A stretch of DNA of 15,162 bases, from contig JBGOTD010000004.1 of assembly GCA_041476285.1 (NCBI GenBank), positions 1-15,162 on the forward strand, in the 5' to 3' direction. Below, piece after piece: positions 13,884 through 15,162 of this stretch (position 1 is the first letter of the stretch; each line of letters starts with the position of its first letter). Origin of the DNA: UBA12276 sp041476285. GTDB taxonomy: Archaea > Micrarchaeota > Micrarchaeia > Micrarchaeales > Micrarchaeaceae. Below the pieces are notes generated by a model. That model was given only the letters and a program-made list of their open reading frames with translations, was not told where the DNA came from and ran no database searches. A program made the position numbers and the translations under genes.

Positions 13884-13892
13884 TTTATTTTT
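13884..13892 (+). terminator. T-rich terminator after tRNA-Pro
   Basis: TTTATTTTT directly follows the discriminator base, a typical archaeal tRNA transcription end. Confidence 0.5.
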
Positions 13893-13935
13893 GCTGGTTG
13901 CTTTAAGATTATATGTAGTAAATATATGTGATTGG

Positions 13936-14859
13936 ATGAAGGTTCTCGTTACAGGAGGAGCTGGTTTTGTGGGTAGCCACATAGTTGATAGCCTCATTGA
14001 TAAAAACTATGAGGTAGTTGTAGTAGACAATCTTTCTTCGGGGAAGAGGGAATTTATCAATCCGGGAGCTGTATTTTATAAACGTGACATAACCAAAGAG
14101 ATCACAGATATTTTTAAAAAGGAGAGACCTGATGTTGTAATTCATGCGGCAGCGCAGGTCATGCTACGGCGTTCTATTGAAGAGCCAGTATTTGATGCTG
14201 AAACAAACATTATAGGCACAATTCGTGTACTTGAAGGCTGTAGAAAGAGCGGCGTGAAAAGGATTATTTACACATCTACAGGAGGAGCTAGATATGGAGA
14301 GCCCGGGTATCTTCCGGTAGACGAAAAGCACCCGATAAGTCCTTTGGCACCTTATGGTATTTCAAAACACACTGCAGAACATTACATTGAAGTTTACTCC
14401 CGTTTATACGGAATTGATTATCTAATCTTCTGCTTTGGCAATGTTTACGGTCCGAGAGATGATCCTAGATTCGGACGGGTTATAGCTGTTTTTTCTAAAG
14501 CGATTCTGGAGAGAAAAAAGCCAATTATTTTTGGTGACGGAGAGCAGACAAGGGATTTTGTTTATGTAAAAGACCTCGCTGGATTTATTGCGGGCTCCAT
14601 AAATAAAAAACATAGGAGCAGGATATTCAATCTTGCTAATGGAGAGGAGGTTAGTGTAAACAAGATTTTTGAGGGGCTTAAGAGAATTAGTAATTTTAAG
14701 AAAGATTCAAAAAAAGTAGGTGCGATTAAAGGAGAGGTTCGGGAGATAGTTTTAGATACCACTTTAGCAAAAACCGAGTTGGGGTGGTCGCCAAAAACAA
14801 GCCTAAGAGAGGGACTTGCCCAAACATACTCGTATTTTAAGCAAAACTCTCAGAATTGA
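13936..14859 (+). CDS. NAD-dependent nucleotide-sugar epimerase/dehydratase (GalE-like SDR)
   Basis: The product is 307 residues from the ATG at 13936, preceded by TGTG 5 nt upstream. The frame is open to 13891, but that extension has no ribosome site. It is an extended short-chain dehydrogenase: GGAGFVG (7-13) binds NAD, D31 ends strand 2, TSTGG (113-117) and Y140-x3-K144 form the catalytic set, and NVYGPRDDPRFG and QTRDFVYVKDLA are family motifs for the sugar-nucleotide half. Length is normal. The likely reaction is epimerisation or dehydration of a UDP- or dTDP-sugar for surface glycans or glycosylation; the exact sugar cannot be read. Arginine is partly coded by CGT/CGG (for example residues 50, 78, 79, 97, 155) and the gene looks more AT-rich than polB. 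This is weak evidence for transfer into the position next to tRNA-Pro. Confidence 0.9.
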   Translation: MKVLVTGGAGFVGSHIVDSLIDKNYEVVVVDNLSSGKREFINPGAVFYKRDITKEITDIFKKERPDVVIHAAAQVMLRRSIEEPVFDAETNIIGTIRVLEGCRKSGVKRIIYTSTGGARYGEPGYLPVDEKHPISPLAPYGISKHTAEHYIEVYSRLYGIDYLIFCFGNVYGPRDDPRFGRVIAVFSKAILERKKPIIFGDGEQTRDFVYVKDLAGFIAGSINKKHRSRIFNLANGEEVSVNKIFEGLKRISNFKKDSKKVGAIKGEVREIVLDTTLAKTELGWSPKTSLREGLAQTYSYFKQNSQN

Positions 14860-14924
14860 TAATAAGCAATTAACTAGTAAAATATTAATCAGCTTTATAC
14901 TTAAAAGATTTGAATTTATTTATA

Positions 14925-15125
14925 CTAGCCTTTTCTTCTTAATGTCGATAAGCGACTTTTAGCCAATTCTTTCAGTTCCGGATGTCTCATTTGTATTGCT
15001 ATATTTAAGGCAGTTTTGTAATGTCCTGAATGAATCGCCCTATCGAATTTATTCAATACATCATCAGGATGCCTGGGTACGCCTTCGGATCCAAATGCAT
15101 TTATCTTCAAACTGTTCCTGCCCAT
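14925..15125 (-). CDS. Small basic helical protein, unknown function
   Basis: The 66-residue product is not recognised. After an N-terminal loop (GRNSLKINAFGSEGVPRHP) it is predicted helical: DDVLNKFDRAIHSG, HYKTALNIAIQM, then PELKELAKSRLSTLRRKG. The two antiparallel helices and basic end could be a TPR-like hairpin or a nucleic-acid-binding protein; neither is proven. Coding status is supported by TGTG exactly 5 nt before the ATG, the same ribosome-site layout as seven other genes here, and an AT-rich upstream stretch (TTAATATTTTATG). It converges with the epimerase gene across a 65-bp AT-rich gap. Confidence 0.55.
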   Translation of the reverse strand: MGRNSLKINAFGSEGVPRHPDDVLNKFDRAIHSGHYKTALNIAIQMRHPELKELAKSRLSTLRRKG

Positions 15126-15162
15126 TTGACCACATAAAATATTAACTATTTGCTTCTTTTAC

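Noticed and set aside
13860..15162. Integration site at the 3' end of tRNA-Pro
   Set aside because: I saw no second copy of the tRNA 3' end and no integrase downstream within the window.
1..15162. CRISPR array, insertion sequence or toxin-antitoxin pair
   Set aside because: No regularly spaced repeats, transposase motifs, or recognisable toxin-antitoxin proteins were found on either strand.

Overview
The window is archaeal. It carries a two-subunit phenylalanyl-tRNA synthetase of the archaeal type, a family B replicative-type DNA polymerase, a type II methionine aminopeptidase, a tetraether-synthase-like radical SAM enzyme, TATA-box promoters, some apparently leaderless genes, and winged-helix regulators of archaeal families. 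Starts are a mix of ATG, GTG and TTG. Eight genes have an xGTG ribosome-binding core exactly 5 nt before the start. The lineage cannot be fixed from this sequence alone; a Micrarchaeota-like (DPANN) or Thermoplasmatota-like organism is my inference.

Layout. (1) 16-4009, plus strand: a small helix-turn-helix regulator, an AT-rich promoter region with an inverted repeat, then a probable operon. The operon holds a radical SAM enzyme resembling tetraether lipid synthase (Tes, MJ0619-like) with an unusual Cys/His/Gly-rich tail, a 230-residue protein with a ferredoxin-like (HMA-like) segment that lacks the CxxC motif, and a HAD-fold protein whose motif IV is degenerate. (2) 7940-4018, minus strand: a secreted, C-terminally membrane-anchored protein, then pheS and pheT, tightly packed, with ribosome-binding sites overlapping the upstream stop codons. 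(3) 8073-11933, plus strand: a small protein with a possible SecB-like fold, DNA polymerase B, and methionine aminopeptidase coupled to polB through an overlapping stop/SD. (4) 11961-13786: two divergent pairs of small genes. One is an unknown protein and an Ig-like protein sharing a promoter region. The other is a winged-helix regulator and a membrane-bound winged-helix protein sharing one palindromic TATA box. (5) 13811-15125: a tRNA-Pro(CGG) with a poorly paired D stem, a nucleotide-sugar epimerase/dehydratase gene, and a small unknown gene on the minus strand.

The core genes (pheST, polB, map, tRNA-Pro) are housekeeping. The most unusual material is the tes-like operon: a radical SAM enzyme carrying its own CGCG-repeat tail next to an unrecognised partner. 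It could be a lipid-biosynthesis module with a built-in metal or Fe-S handling tail. Less likely, it could be an enzyme fused to a peptide resembling a radical-SAM substrate. Both readings are inference.
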